Shown: positions 48,309 through 58,870 of the stretch, piece after piece
How the letters are laid out: every line of letters begins with the position of its first letter
Numbering within the stretch: position 1 is the first letter of the stretch
NCBI GenBank assembly: GCA_905221605.1
Contig: CAJNDS010002712.1
Span: 824,001-888,000 of the forward strand
Length of the DNA: 64,000 bases
Direction of reading: 5' to 3'
From: Symbiodinium natans
Taxonomy: Eukaryota > Sar > Dinophyceae > Suessiales > Symbiodiniaceae
The notes under the pieces: generated by a model
Database searches by the model: none
Told to the model about the DNA's origin: nothing
The model's input: the letters and a program-made list of their open reading frames with translations, nothing else
Made by a program: the position numbers and the translations under genes

Positions 48309-51300
48309 GTCAATTGGAGTGACAAGTTGAGTTCCGTGGGTCACGTGAAGGACTGCAGCCGGAACTCTAAACCGCTCCGGCTGTGAAGTGCACAGAAACC
48401 TCGGTACGAAGCCCGAAGCTAGACTGAGAAGTGCAAGTCGTGACCACACGTTTGGCCCAGCTCCCAAACGAGGGCACAATGCACCCTAACGCCAAGCTCC
48501 ACTTCTGGCTGTGCGCTTTCAGATCTCTGGGTCCGCCCAGACCTGCAGGAAAGCCCCTTCCACAGGTTATTGCAGAGGAAGTGCCCTGATTATAAGGGGT
48601 TTTTTCGGGTGGGTCCTGCAGGAGCAGGGCACTTGCGGGTCCTGCTGGGCTGTGGCCGCCATTGGTGCGCTGGAGATGCATGCAGAGCTGGAGTTGCAGA
48701 AGGACTGCCCTGCAAGATGGTCAAAGTCCCAGCTCGGCAATCGGTTTAGGGTCAAAAAGCAGCGCTCAACTCACTCTCCATCCGCCAGCATGCATGCGCA
48801 GGAAGTCGTGCTTTCCTCCAACCAGGTGCGTGTTCATGACAAATCGGCATGTGGTGCGGAAACCATCACATAACCTGGAACACGTGCCAAGGGTTTTGAG
48901 CTCAATTTAAGTCTCTAGTGTTGAATCTTACTGTCAAAAGCATATGAGCCTGCAGCCTGTGGACTGCAGGCCTTAACCGTGTTCAGTTGTTCGATTGCGT
49001 GCGTTTTACGCCAGAGTGACCTCGCAGGTGAAAGATTGCTCCCCCAATGTCCACCACTGCGGTCGCTTGGCTATGCTTGGCTTGCAGGCAGGAACCCAAA
49101 ATCTCGTTGGTCCCACGATCTGAGGGAGCTTGCTTGGCCTCAAGTCACAGTGTTAATTACGGGGCGCGAGCGGGAGGCCATCTGTCAGTCATACATCGTA
49201 AGAGGCGAGCGAAGAAACCTGGGCCAAGTAAAGTACACTCACGAAGAAACGCCTGCACTGCAACAGTCAAGGCACTGCCACTGTGTGGGAGCCCCTGAAG
49301 CCTTGTTTTGGCAGTCCCAACCGAGGAGGCGATGGCGGATGCCAGGGTTCCACCTCCGAGCTTGCCTATGTGCTCTCGGCCGAGCATTTCGGAGGTTTTT
49401 GGCAACCGCGGTTGGAGGGGCTGTAATTGCTACACGGTGATACGGTTGCATGCAGTCAGCACCCATATACTGCCCACAATCCCTCCGAGGTTTTGAGGAG
49501 CTTGAGATCTGAAACCTGATTCTTGCTTGGTTGCTGCTCTAGCGATGAACGAAGGACTACATCGCGAAGAACGGCATCGCCCTGGACAGCACCTATGGCG
49601 GCGAGACTCGCCCGAAGTTGGGGCCGACGTAGGTCACAACAAGCGACGGGCATTAAACCCAAAATCCCTGCCTGTGAGCCAGAGCACTGCAGGAATGAAT
49701 TCTGTTGCAATCCACTTTGCCAGGAATATTTGCCTGGAAATTTAGCGCAGGTGCTGCACATTGCGGAAGCTTGTTAAGGTTTAACTGCCTCTGCCTGTAT
49801 GCACTTGGTTTGACCAGCGTTGGTTTTAAACATGTATTCGCATATATACATATATCTATGTGTAATTAATTTATTTCCAACATGGATTGTTCTTACGCGT
49901 GTATATATATATCTCTATATGTTAGCATGTATACATATACAGATACATGTGTATGGAATTAAAAACCTATTATTCAGTAACAATTTGACAGTTTCTTCAA
50001 TTGATTGTCTCTTCGACATAGTACACAGCAGCTGTATTCCAATTCGCACGTGGGATCCCCTTGGTTGCCAGTTTGTAGTTTCGCATCATATCTCGCACGA
50101 CGTAAAGACTGTTAAACTTAAGCACTTTGCGAGTAATTCGCATTAAGCTTTCAGCGCGCGTGCCATGAGACACAAGCGTGTAAGCCATGCGCAATTCAGA
50201 GTTCGGTTTATCACAAAGCAAGAACTCAGAGCATGACTCTTCTTGTGTTGTCGGGATATCTCCATCGCTCTTTTTCCTGGTGGATTCTAATTTCAGGACG
50301 GTGTTCCCTTCTTCTGGGGTAGCCTAATTATTGACAGCTGAGGACAAGAACGTCGACCAACACTGTCAGCCAATCACGCCGTACTTGCGCATCGCAGGCA
50401 TTCTGGCATGTTAGAGAATGACGAAAGTTCCTCACCCAGCTTAGACTGATCTTGTTGGCTGGTGGCTCCCCTTTAAAAATTACAAGAGTGGCACCTCGCC
50501 AACTGCATCTTGCACCATGTCCTCATGTGCAGGCTTGCAGCCCTTGCCCGTCAACAAGCTCCAGCCCCTGATGGAGGCGGTCATGAAAGGGCAGCTTGGC
50601 GTACTCGGAGAACTGAAAGAAGAGGTGGGCAACTTGACCGAAAACGAGGCCGAACCAGGATGATAAAAAAGTGCATCCTTGCTTCCATCCCGATGTTCAT
50701 CCTCTTCCGCTTCTACCGGGCACCAAAGGACTCGCATCACCCAAGACCACGCAAAGCACGAAGTGACCAAAGCTTCTAGAAACCTATTTTTTGCAGAGGG
50801 ACCTGAAACCGAGCCGTCCTCAAGAACCAAGACCCGTCGTCGTGTCCATCGACGCTTCTGGTTGGAATTCCTATGGCGGTGGCATCTTCGAACCTGAGCT
50901 GCAGGGTTTCGCACTCATGGATTTTGCATGATTTTGCACTACCAGTGAGGGACTTGACGGTGCTGAGCTATTCAGGACGGCTGCGCGAAGGATGCCGTCG
51001 TGAACCACGCAGTGGTCGCGGTTGGCTACGGCTCGTCTGACGGCAAGGCCTCGTGTTTCCAGTTCTGTTCATCCATGGCGGCAACATTTGAAACATTGAT
51101 GCGTCGTTCCATGTCGTTCCTTTCTGAATGAGCCACATTACTGTAGGGGTTCGCACGCTGGAACATTGCGAGAACTTGCGGTCTCCCTGGATATCAGGAT
51201 TATTGGCTTATTCGCAACTCCTGGGGCGAGACGTGGGGTGAGAAGGGCTTCATCCGCCTGCTCCGCGAGAACAGTGACCAAGGCCCCAGAGTGCAGCTTT

Positions 51301-52194
51301 CTCAGCCCACCTGGACCCCCGAAAGCACCCCTGATAATGACGGAGAAAGCCCTACAAGTGAAGGGCATGCTGGGAGCTATGGTGGGAGGTCTGGACATAA
51401 GCCATCCTCGGGCGGTTCAACGCTTAGGATTTGTGAGGCTTATAGCAACTCGGAGTTCGTGATGTATTCTTGCTGGACTCGTCACCGCCCTGCTTCCTTG
51501 CATGAATGTCAAGCTTTGTGCCCTACCTCAATATAGCGATCGACCGCCTCTAGCCAGCACCAGGGCCGTCGTCCCACCCCCAGACACAACCACAAGCCCC
51601 GCACAGAGGTGCAACAAAACAAAGACCCCTCTGACAATGTCGTGACACACGAGCAGTTGAAGATTACGACAGCACTTTGCAGGGCTGGGCTTCGTCAAGC
51701 GATACCACCCCAATGTCCGTCAACCTCTCCAAAAGGTGACGCAGGCTATTGCGGCACGGACCACAGCCCCAAGGAGTCTGGGCGGTTTGGGGGGTTCGTG
51801 GCGTTGAGGTTTGGGGTGTCTGCGGTTAGTCTATGCATTCCCTTTGATGTGACTTCCTGTGGGGGGCGTTTGCATGCAGTATGTACATCGCCATTGATGT
51901 GCGAAGTTGGCATGCTGCGCACAATGCTATGCCAAGTTGGGGTTTATCGTCTCATGGCCCAAAGCTACCAAAGCCACCAGCCAATGCACTGAGCAGTCAA
52001 GAGCAGCTGTCTGGAGTACATATCCTTGATATGGGGGTTTCCGAAAGTGGGGATTCTATTCTATTTGGGGTATAAGAAGGGGTACCCCTATTTTGGGCCA
52101 TTTTGCTCTTGCTGCACAGGAAGGGGTCGGTTGCGACGGCGGGCCGAAAGAGATTCCCGTGTGCGGCATGTGCGGCGTGCTCTCCGAACCTTGA
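48309..52194 (+). CDS. papain-family (C1A) cysteine peptidase, mature domain
   Basis: Exons in order: 48309-48350 ([14 protein letters not shown]), 48622-48690 ([20 protein letters not shown], then AEL), 48802-48825 (EVVLSSNQ), 49028-49048 (VKDCSPN), about 49301-49369 ([15 protein letters not shown]), 49555-49628 ([16 protein letters not shown]), 50533-50590 ([18 protein letters not shown]), 50832-50889 ([19 protein letters not shown]), 50976-51047 ([20 protein letters not shown]), 51198-51282 ([20 protein letters not shown]), 51745-51773 (YCGTDHSPK) and 52120-52194 ([20 protein letters not shown], stop TGA). Catalytic residues are Gln 48625, Cys 48643-48645, His 51006-51008 and Asn 51216-51218. 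The enzyme should cleave proteins in a lysosome-like or secretory compartment. An exon between 49628 and 50533 is missing from this reconstruction, since the phases do not match there. The I29 exon upstream indicates a zymogen. All catalytic residues are present, so the gene appears functional. Confidence 0.88.
52032..52100. mobile_element. MITE-like inverted-repeat element, copy 4, inside an intron
   Basis: The left end tgggggtttccgaaagtggg, the shared centre attctattctatttggggta and the right end ggggtacccctattttgggc identify the family. It is 69 bp, shorter than copy 3, because left-internal sequence is missing. It sits in the last intron of the cysteine peptidase (51774-52119) and ends 19 bases before the acceptor. 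Confidence 0.7.
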
Positions 52195-55100
52195 TGACAT
52201 TTTTGCTTCAGGCGGTCAACCTGTCACTGCCGCAGGTCGCTTCCCTTATTGGGTTGAAGAGGATTCATATGCATTCAGTGGCTTATCAGGGCCATCCTAG
52301 GACGCGCCGCGCTCCAACTACATGGCACTGTCGCTACTATTCCCCTGAGAGCTTTGCCAACCAGAGAACTGTTTTTTGTGTGGTTGAAGTTGATTCTTCA
52401 TGCCTGTGGGCCAGTCTGTGTCTGCTTGATGCTCCGGAATTTGGACAGCGCCACCAGCTCGAGGTATTCACCAAGGCATCAAAAATCAAGTGCCTGGATG
52501 TCACACAGTCCAGAAACATGGCAAAACGTTCGCGTCACGCCCGAGAACACCCCGCAAAGCCCATTCTGCTGAGGACTCCGTGTTTCCGACCGGCCTCCGC
52601 CTGGCCTGAGAAGGTTGAGAATAGCCAGGGCCATCCTGGTTGAGCTACCATACCTTTAGGGTTAATGTTTAGGGAAACGGGTTTAGGGCAGCGGCCTACG
52701 AGAGGGCTTAGAGGCATGGCCCAGGAGCGGAGCTGTTCATAAGGGCTGTCCGCAAATGCGGACGCCAAGCCCCTTTTTGCTGCCAGCAGGCCCAGATAGT
52801 GAGTGACGATCGTGATGACATATCCCTGAACAGGAACGCGCAGAGAATTGAGTTCTATGCTTGCTGCTGTTGGGCCGAAGAAATTCCCGGATCTCTGGCG
52901 GGGCTACTTACCCTGCCCTGTTCGAGCTCCTCACGTCCGCACACCGTGCTCGACCTGCTTCTGCAGTTAGTTCTCTTTTTGCAAAACTGCTTCGCCTCCG
53001 AAGGTTTTTGGCTTTCCCTATGTTGATGAGAACTGTGGGTGATTGAGTCTATCCTGAAGAATCGGAACAGACGTTCATCTCCACTTGCCTCTAGCGCAAC
53101 CTGAAAACTCAACTTTCGTGATGAGTCTGCCTGCCCATCAGGCATAGGACCTTGTTGGAATCCAAAAACGCTTCTTTTTTCGACTTCTGAAGGAAGATGT
53201 GTAGAACAAGAGTGGGTCCTTTCACCTATGCTTCTCTGGGGGGAGACTCATGTGCAAGGTCGAGAGTCTTGCCCGCGAGTTTCGCATGGAGGCGCTTCTT
53301 CATCACATGAAGGCCATGTCCCCTGCATTGCGCTGACTTGCCCCTGCTAGATTGGGACATGGAGTTTGAGAGGTCATACGCTGTCATCGTAAACCCTGAA
53401 ATGATCTGAAGAGTTATCTTTCACCAGCCTCAAAGTTGTCAAAAAAAGTAAGAGGGGAAATGGCGATCGCGTCTAAAACAAGGTTTCAAGCTAGGGAAAA
53501 TTAATCTGAAATCTAAATAGCCTCTCGGCAGCCAATTCCGAACGCATTTTGCCAATCCTGAAGCGTGCAGAGAATAAGAGTATGAAGATAAACAGAGAGC
53601 GAGAGACCGAGGGAGTAGTGACACCTGCCCTACCTCTCACGCCCGGCAGAAGAAAACGAAGAAGAAAACGAAGAAGAAGAAGAAGAAGACACAGATCGGT
53701 AGCTATACAAACAGCATCAGCTCAAGACCTTCAGAATCCTGCACACTGCACACTATCCCAATATCTGCAGAGATGCTGTATCCTCCTGCTGACTCCTGCT
53801 CTTGTGATGCAGTTGGGTGTCGCGGCTTCCTTTGACTTGCGCGATGTGGCTGCGCATGAGCAACAGGCCGAAGCTCATGGGCTCAGGGTATAGGGCTGCA
53901 ACATACTGCAATACTAGCAGCCGCAACAAACTGCTACAGATGTCTGATTAGTCCATTGAATATCATTGAATTCTCTGCACAGGTGCTGCTGGTGGTCCGT
54001 CCACTCAAGCTCTCAATCCTTGTAAAGTACTTGAGATTGGTGGCATGAATGGGTGATAAGAGGTGCCAGGATCTTGTGGAGCAGCCCCCGAAGCATTAGT
54101 GAGGCTAACCGGCTGTTAGTCGTGAAAGGTCTTCAGCACACATGGGTAGATTCGGCTGAGTGGTTCTTCCGTGCTACTCACCACCCCAATGCAATCGCGC
54201 AGCAGCCTTATAGCTGCAGTATCGGCACGATGTCCGGTCATCGCCCATGCAGAGTCACGATATTCGGTTGCAAATTGGGGCCACTGGGATGACAGGCCGG
54301 TCAGGTGTTCTGTCGTGTTCCCTGGCCTGGCTAAGGAAGACGAGTATAGGTCGGTGTGCAAACCGTCCTCAACCCTGAAAGCCTTGTTTTGGACACCAGC
54401 CAGGCCCTCGAACGAGGTGCTTTCGGCTGCCCAGTTGCGCCCGTAGCTTGCGGCCAGTGTTGAGTTTTTTTTTTTTGGTGGCCTCTTTTCCTAGAGGTAT
54501 GATCGAGGCTTCCGATTCGAGAGGCTTGTTGCGGTTGCCCTGTATAAGTGACTGGGCTCAAGGCCCCTAACTTCTCATCCCTGCGGGTGAAGTTGCATTT
54601 AGGGTTTAGGGCTTAGGGACGTGTGTTCTTCGTGTCAGGGGCCTGGTGTTCACATCGGATGCGGGCTGCAGCCCTGCAAAGCCAAGCACTGCAAAACCCC
54701 ACCACTTCGCACACATCAACCAAGAAACTCCAGGCTCTGAATGTTCTAAGAAGACCGGAAGCATTCTTAACCCGCAATTCAACTCATGCTGCTACAGCAG
54801 TCCATGCCAGGTGGTGCTGGAAGCCCTGTCAGAGTTTTCCATCAGCGAGCTGAAAGAGATGCGCGCCGTCTCAGGGGGGCCTGCATTCCCTGTGCATTTA
54901 GAGCTTGGATCTGTCATGATTTGTGGTTCATCTATATATTGCTTCAGAGTTCCTCAAGGCCCATGAAACCAGAGATGACGATGTGAGGAATGCTACTTTG
55001 CCCAAGACGGCACTCCCGAGGGAGCTTGCTTGGGCAGCCAAGGCCTGGCTATGCCGATCTGTCCCTATCAGTGAAGCTCGAGGCCCGCGGACGCTGTGCT

Positions 55101-56066
55101 TGATTGTTCAGGGTTTTGAAAAAGTATCCACGGGGAGGCAGCAGGTCACGCCAGAGACCTACGCCGTGTTGCCTTGAGAGCCTAAGGTACGGTTGCTGCA
55201 TGTTGCTAAGCAAATGGCACAGCACAGCAGCCTGCAAAAGCTGCCCTAAACGTCCTAAATCCTCCGAAGGTGGCCCGCCAGCGAGTAGCATTGCTTGAAA
55301 AGATCTTCGAGCACGACCGAGCGCGGGCCCTGTACTGCTGCAGCACAGCAACTTCACTGCCACTCTCCATGTTCACATGGAGGATTATGCTAGCATACTA
55401 TGTGTGCAATCAAGTGCCTGTTCTTCTGTTTGCAAAAGGCTGTGATGGTTGTGGCGGTGGTGGGTACTAGGTGATGGGTGATGGGTGGTAGGCTTCCTGC
55501 TCCTGCTCTTTATTCCTTCTCCTGCTCTCACATGTCATGCCCCGACGAAGACCACAAAAAAGGATGTCCCCCCCCTGTCGACATTCGACGACTTCGACAA
55601 CAAGCGAGCCTTCAACGCCGTTGCCAGAGACTTGCTGCCACTCTTGCTTCTCCATGGCTGCCGGTGGTCCCAACAAACGACGGCGACATCAACTCAGCTT
55701 ACGAGAGGCTCCTCGATTTGTGTCCCCTGCGGGCTCACAGCCTCCGGGCCATAGTTGAACGTGCGACCTGATGAGTTGCTGGGGCATGCTGAGGATAAGT
55801 TTTGGATCCCGACCTCCAACTCATCCAGTCCAGAACATGGGCGTCGATCTAAACAATATGATGTGCGGCTGATGAGGAAGGATCCGATAGCTTAGATCAA
55901 CTAGGAGGAGAAGTGGGGGAGATCACCACTAAACGCCTCTATGAGCCCTGAACCCGAACAAATCCAGAAGTGTACCAACCAGGCAGACTCCGAGCCGCAC
56001 AAGCGCGCAGGCGCGAAGCCGAAGGCCCGGGACCTACTACATGATTATCATTTTTTGTGTATTGGT

Positions 56067-56124
56067 TGTATATATATATATATATATACATACATGTGTG
56101 TATGCAATGTATATATATATATAT
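56067..56124. repeat. (TA)n microsatellite
   Basis: Two alternating TA runs separated by a short cata/tgtg-rich segment. Confidence 0.85.
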
Positions 56125-56691
56125 GTCAGACTGAAAATCCGCCTTATGGTGACTTCTGTAAGAACAAAAAAGCAGTCGAGGGGAGCTCGCAGCTCACAGC
56201 CTCAACCAAGAAGTAGGTCCGTTCTGAGGATGATCGCCGTGACAGCTATGAACAACGATAGTTCGTCAGGTGTTGCCATCGCTGTCGCGGAAGCCGCTGC
56301 AGTAAGTATACTCAGTTCGTTATGGGCTAGACATGTGACTGAGGAACAACTTGTTCCAATTTCACCTTAAGAGTGTTGCGACCACGGCTGGCGAAGGCAC
56401 TTGCAAAATGTTCTGCCGTCGCAAGGTCGTTCGTGCCTGCGTGCGGGCACATCCGGAGCTTTTCCGTGCTGCAAGCTTACTGCGGGCCTTTTGCTTTCTG
56501 GATGCGAGTGCACGAGTTTGAGTTTGAGTGAGATTCGTCGTAGGCACAGTCGTCAAGCCGACTCCCCTCAAGGGACCGTGCACTAGCAACACTCCCGATG
56601 TGTTGAGCAGCTGTTGGCCATTAGACACATCCGCGGCAGCAGGGCTTACAAAGCTTACCAATGCCAACGACCTTAAGCATTTCACCAGAGT

Positions 56692-56698
56692 CCTCCTG

Positions 56699-56779
<81 letters not shown>

Positions 56780-56841
56780 GTCCTGGTCCTGGTCCTGGTC
56801 CTGGTCCTGCTGCTGCTGCTACTGCTGCTGCTGCTGCTGCT
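56692..56841. repeat. hexanucleotide (CTCCTG)n array
   Basis: About 20 units of ctcctg or gctcct are followed by tggtcc units and then ctg units. The array has no stop codon in several frames on either strand, which produces Leu-only, Cys/Ser-only, Ala/Gly-only and Arg/Ser-only open frames. Confidence 0.95.
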
Positions 56842-58282
56842 AGACAATCAAGATTACCCACCAAGGCCTGTCCAGATGATCTTCGCATGGACACGGTCAG
56901 GTGGGAGGATGCTTGCTGGCTTTGGGAGAAGGTACGGCAGCTGTGATCTAGTGCTAGTAGCCGCTAGTACTCGTACTCGACACCAGCGCTGTGCGGGTGC
57001 TGGTAGTCGTAATCGTGGTTGGTTGCGCGTGTTGTGCATGGGATTGCACCTTGCGCCAGTTCATGTGATGGCCTATGCGCATCTCCACACCTTCGGTTCA
57101 TCGGCCAAACAGCATCCAGCAGAACTAGACCCGTGAAGACGCACTACACGCCGGCTGAGGCCTTACGGGTCCATTCTTGCCAAGGTTTCGCAGCACATGG
57201 CAGGGTGCGCAGCAGACCTCGAGCATCAACACTCCACCTCTTGGGCGGCCCTGACATTTCTTAAGCCATATAGACTCCAATCGGCAAAATGACCCAAATT
57301 TGAAGCTAACCTATACTATAGTCATACTGCACTACAGTCTACTGACAGCTGGGTGTAGCAGAGTACGGCCGTGTGACCGACCTCTCGTCTTGCCTTGATG
57401 GCTGACGGTCGGTACGTCACGACCAGACAGAGGAACGTGGCTCCTTAGCTGCCTTAGCTGTGTTCTGGTCAGGCTTCTGAGCAAATATTCCCATGGACTG
57501 ACATGAGTGCTGCAGGCTGTCAGTGACGAAGGCTCGGTTCTGTTTAGTCCTACGCATGCCTAGAAAGGGCCCATCGTGACGAGTGGCTATAACTCATCAG
57601 CTGTCTCTCCTGACAAGCTTAGGCTTTGTTGTTTTTGATGCTTGGCTGCAGCAGATGCAGGTTAATTTCATATGATCTGGGCCTTGAGGGTTGAGGCTTT
57701 TGGCTCATGGTTTTGAGGTTGGAGTGGGCCTCCATTATGATTCCGTGACGATGGAGGGAAAACCGTCCGCATGCATCGGATATTCGATTCGCGTGGCTAG
57801 GAGGAATGTGGTCGAGCCGGAAGCTCTTTCTCACACAGCCACATGCAGCGATGTTCGGTATGACCCAGCCATACGCAGCCAGAAGATGCTGGTTTCGTGC
57901 TGGCAAGCTTGACGCTGCATGGACTACCCAGACAAGGTGATCATCTCGCTTGATGCAGCACTGAGCGCAAAGGTGGATCTGTGCCACTCCTCGACTCACA
58001 CTCGACGTGCATCTGTCGACGACGGCTAACCAATGTTCTTTGTCCCGGAGAGGGATGTGCTACACCTTGGTGGGCTGAGCAAGAGAATATGGTCAGATCC
58101 AGAATGTGTCTCAAGGGCTGAACATGCACATGTGCCGACTTGAACAGAACCATCCGGATTTGGATCGTATGGGCATAGGGCTACACAAAGTCTTTCTGGT
58201 CCGACACGGGACACAGAACCCCATGTCTTTATACAATATGTATACATATTGATGTATATAATGCATGTATAAATAGATAAAT

Positions 58283-58289
58283 AAATATA

Positions 58290-58328
<39 letters not shown>

Positions 58329-58334
58329 TATATG

Positions 58335-58372
<38 letters not shown>

Positions 58373-58378
58373 TATATG
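58283..58378. repeat. long (TA)n microsatellite
   Basis: Nearly 100 bases of alternating TA with a few tatg or ttta interruptions, about 160 bases upstream of the retroelement region. Confidence 0.92.
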
Positions 58379-58484
58379 AAAACCTCACATATTGTGAGCA
58401 GGTCAAAGCATGCATGGAGTGCTTGCTTAGTGCTAGTGCAGCGTGTTGTTTTCCCTTGCATGTGTAGTTTTGCAATTCGTAACA

Positions 58485-58505
58485 ATGCCAATGTTTTGGC
58501 TCAAG
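58485..58505 (+). other. possible spliced-leader relic
   Basis: The sequence gccaatgttttggctcaag matches the 3' part of the dinoflagellate spliced leader (GCCATTTTGGCTCAAG), with the 12 bases ttttggctcaag exact and three extra bases after gcca. Every dinoflagellate nuclear mRNA is thought to receive this leader by trans-splicing, and relics mark sequences copied back from mRNA. A chance match remains possible. Confidence 0.4.
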
Positions 58506-58539
58506 TACCGAGCTTGTGCCTTTGAGCACGGTAGTTTCG

Positions 58540-58703
58540 TACAGTAGCTCTTAGGTTGCTGTGCGGTCCGACCGGACGCACTCAGGCGTAGCTGCACAAG
58601 TGCTTGAACTCGCGAAGTCGTAAAACAGCGTGACCGGGCTGTGATTGCATTGGCTTAGTGCAAGTCCAGTCCTGGTCGACTTCACAATTGGGGGCTGTTC
58701 TGG
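58540..58703 (+). other. possible 5' LTR end and primer-binding site
   Basis: A TGGGGGCTGTTCTG at 58689-58702, two bases after a CA, could be a primer-binding site. Its complement would be a tRNA 3' end of the form ..CAGCCCCCA. The LTR start cannot be fixed because the 3' LTR lies outside the window. Confidence 0.25.
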
Positions 58704-58790
58704 GAAGCGTACAGCTCTTGTGCCTACGGCCCGAGTGGGCAAGCATTGCTTTCCTTGTCTGTCGCGGTCCGTGACCTGGACGCGTGGACT

Positions 58791-58870
58791 GTGTGCCACG
58801 CTTGCGGCCTGTTAACCAAGGCGCGGCGCTTCGTGTGCCACGCCTGCGGCCTGCTAACCAAGGCGCGGCG
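58791..58870 (+). repeat. 42-bp tandem duplication at the start of the retroelement ORF
   Basis: The unit gtgtgccacgcttgcggcct plus about 18 more bases occurs at 58791-58828 and again at 58833-58870, with two differences. Period 42 keeps the frame, so the N-terminus could carry a repeated VPRLRP..NQGAA peptide if translation begins at 58784. Confidence 0.85.

Larger units (their letters stand above)
52195..58480. other. repeat-rich stretch without a recognisable gene
   Basis: Contents include telomere-like DNA at 52655-52690 and 54596-54620, a gaagaa run at 53650-53690, (TA)n at 56067-56124, a hexamer array at 56692-56840 and long (TA)n at 58283-58378. A frame at 54830-54870 reads EFSISELKEMRAVSGG, possibly an isolated exon. 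A frame at 55485-55754 starts with a hydrophobic leader but shows no family. Neither is firm. Confidence 0.4.

Noticed and set aside
56362-57136. Long Leu-rich (+) and Arg/Ser-rich (-) open frames
   Set aside because: Both are produced by the CTCCTG hexamer array, which lacks stops in several frames.
57697-57710. Second spliced-leader-like match (ttttggctca)
   Set aside because: Only 10 bases match and it continues with tgg instead of ag, so chance is likely.
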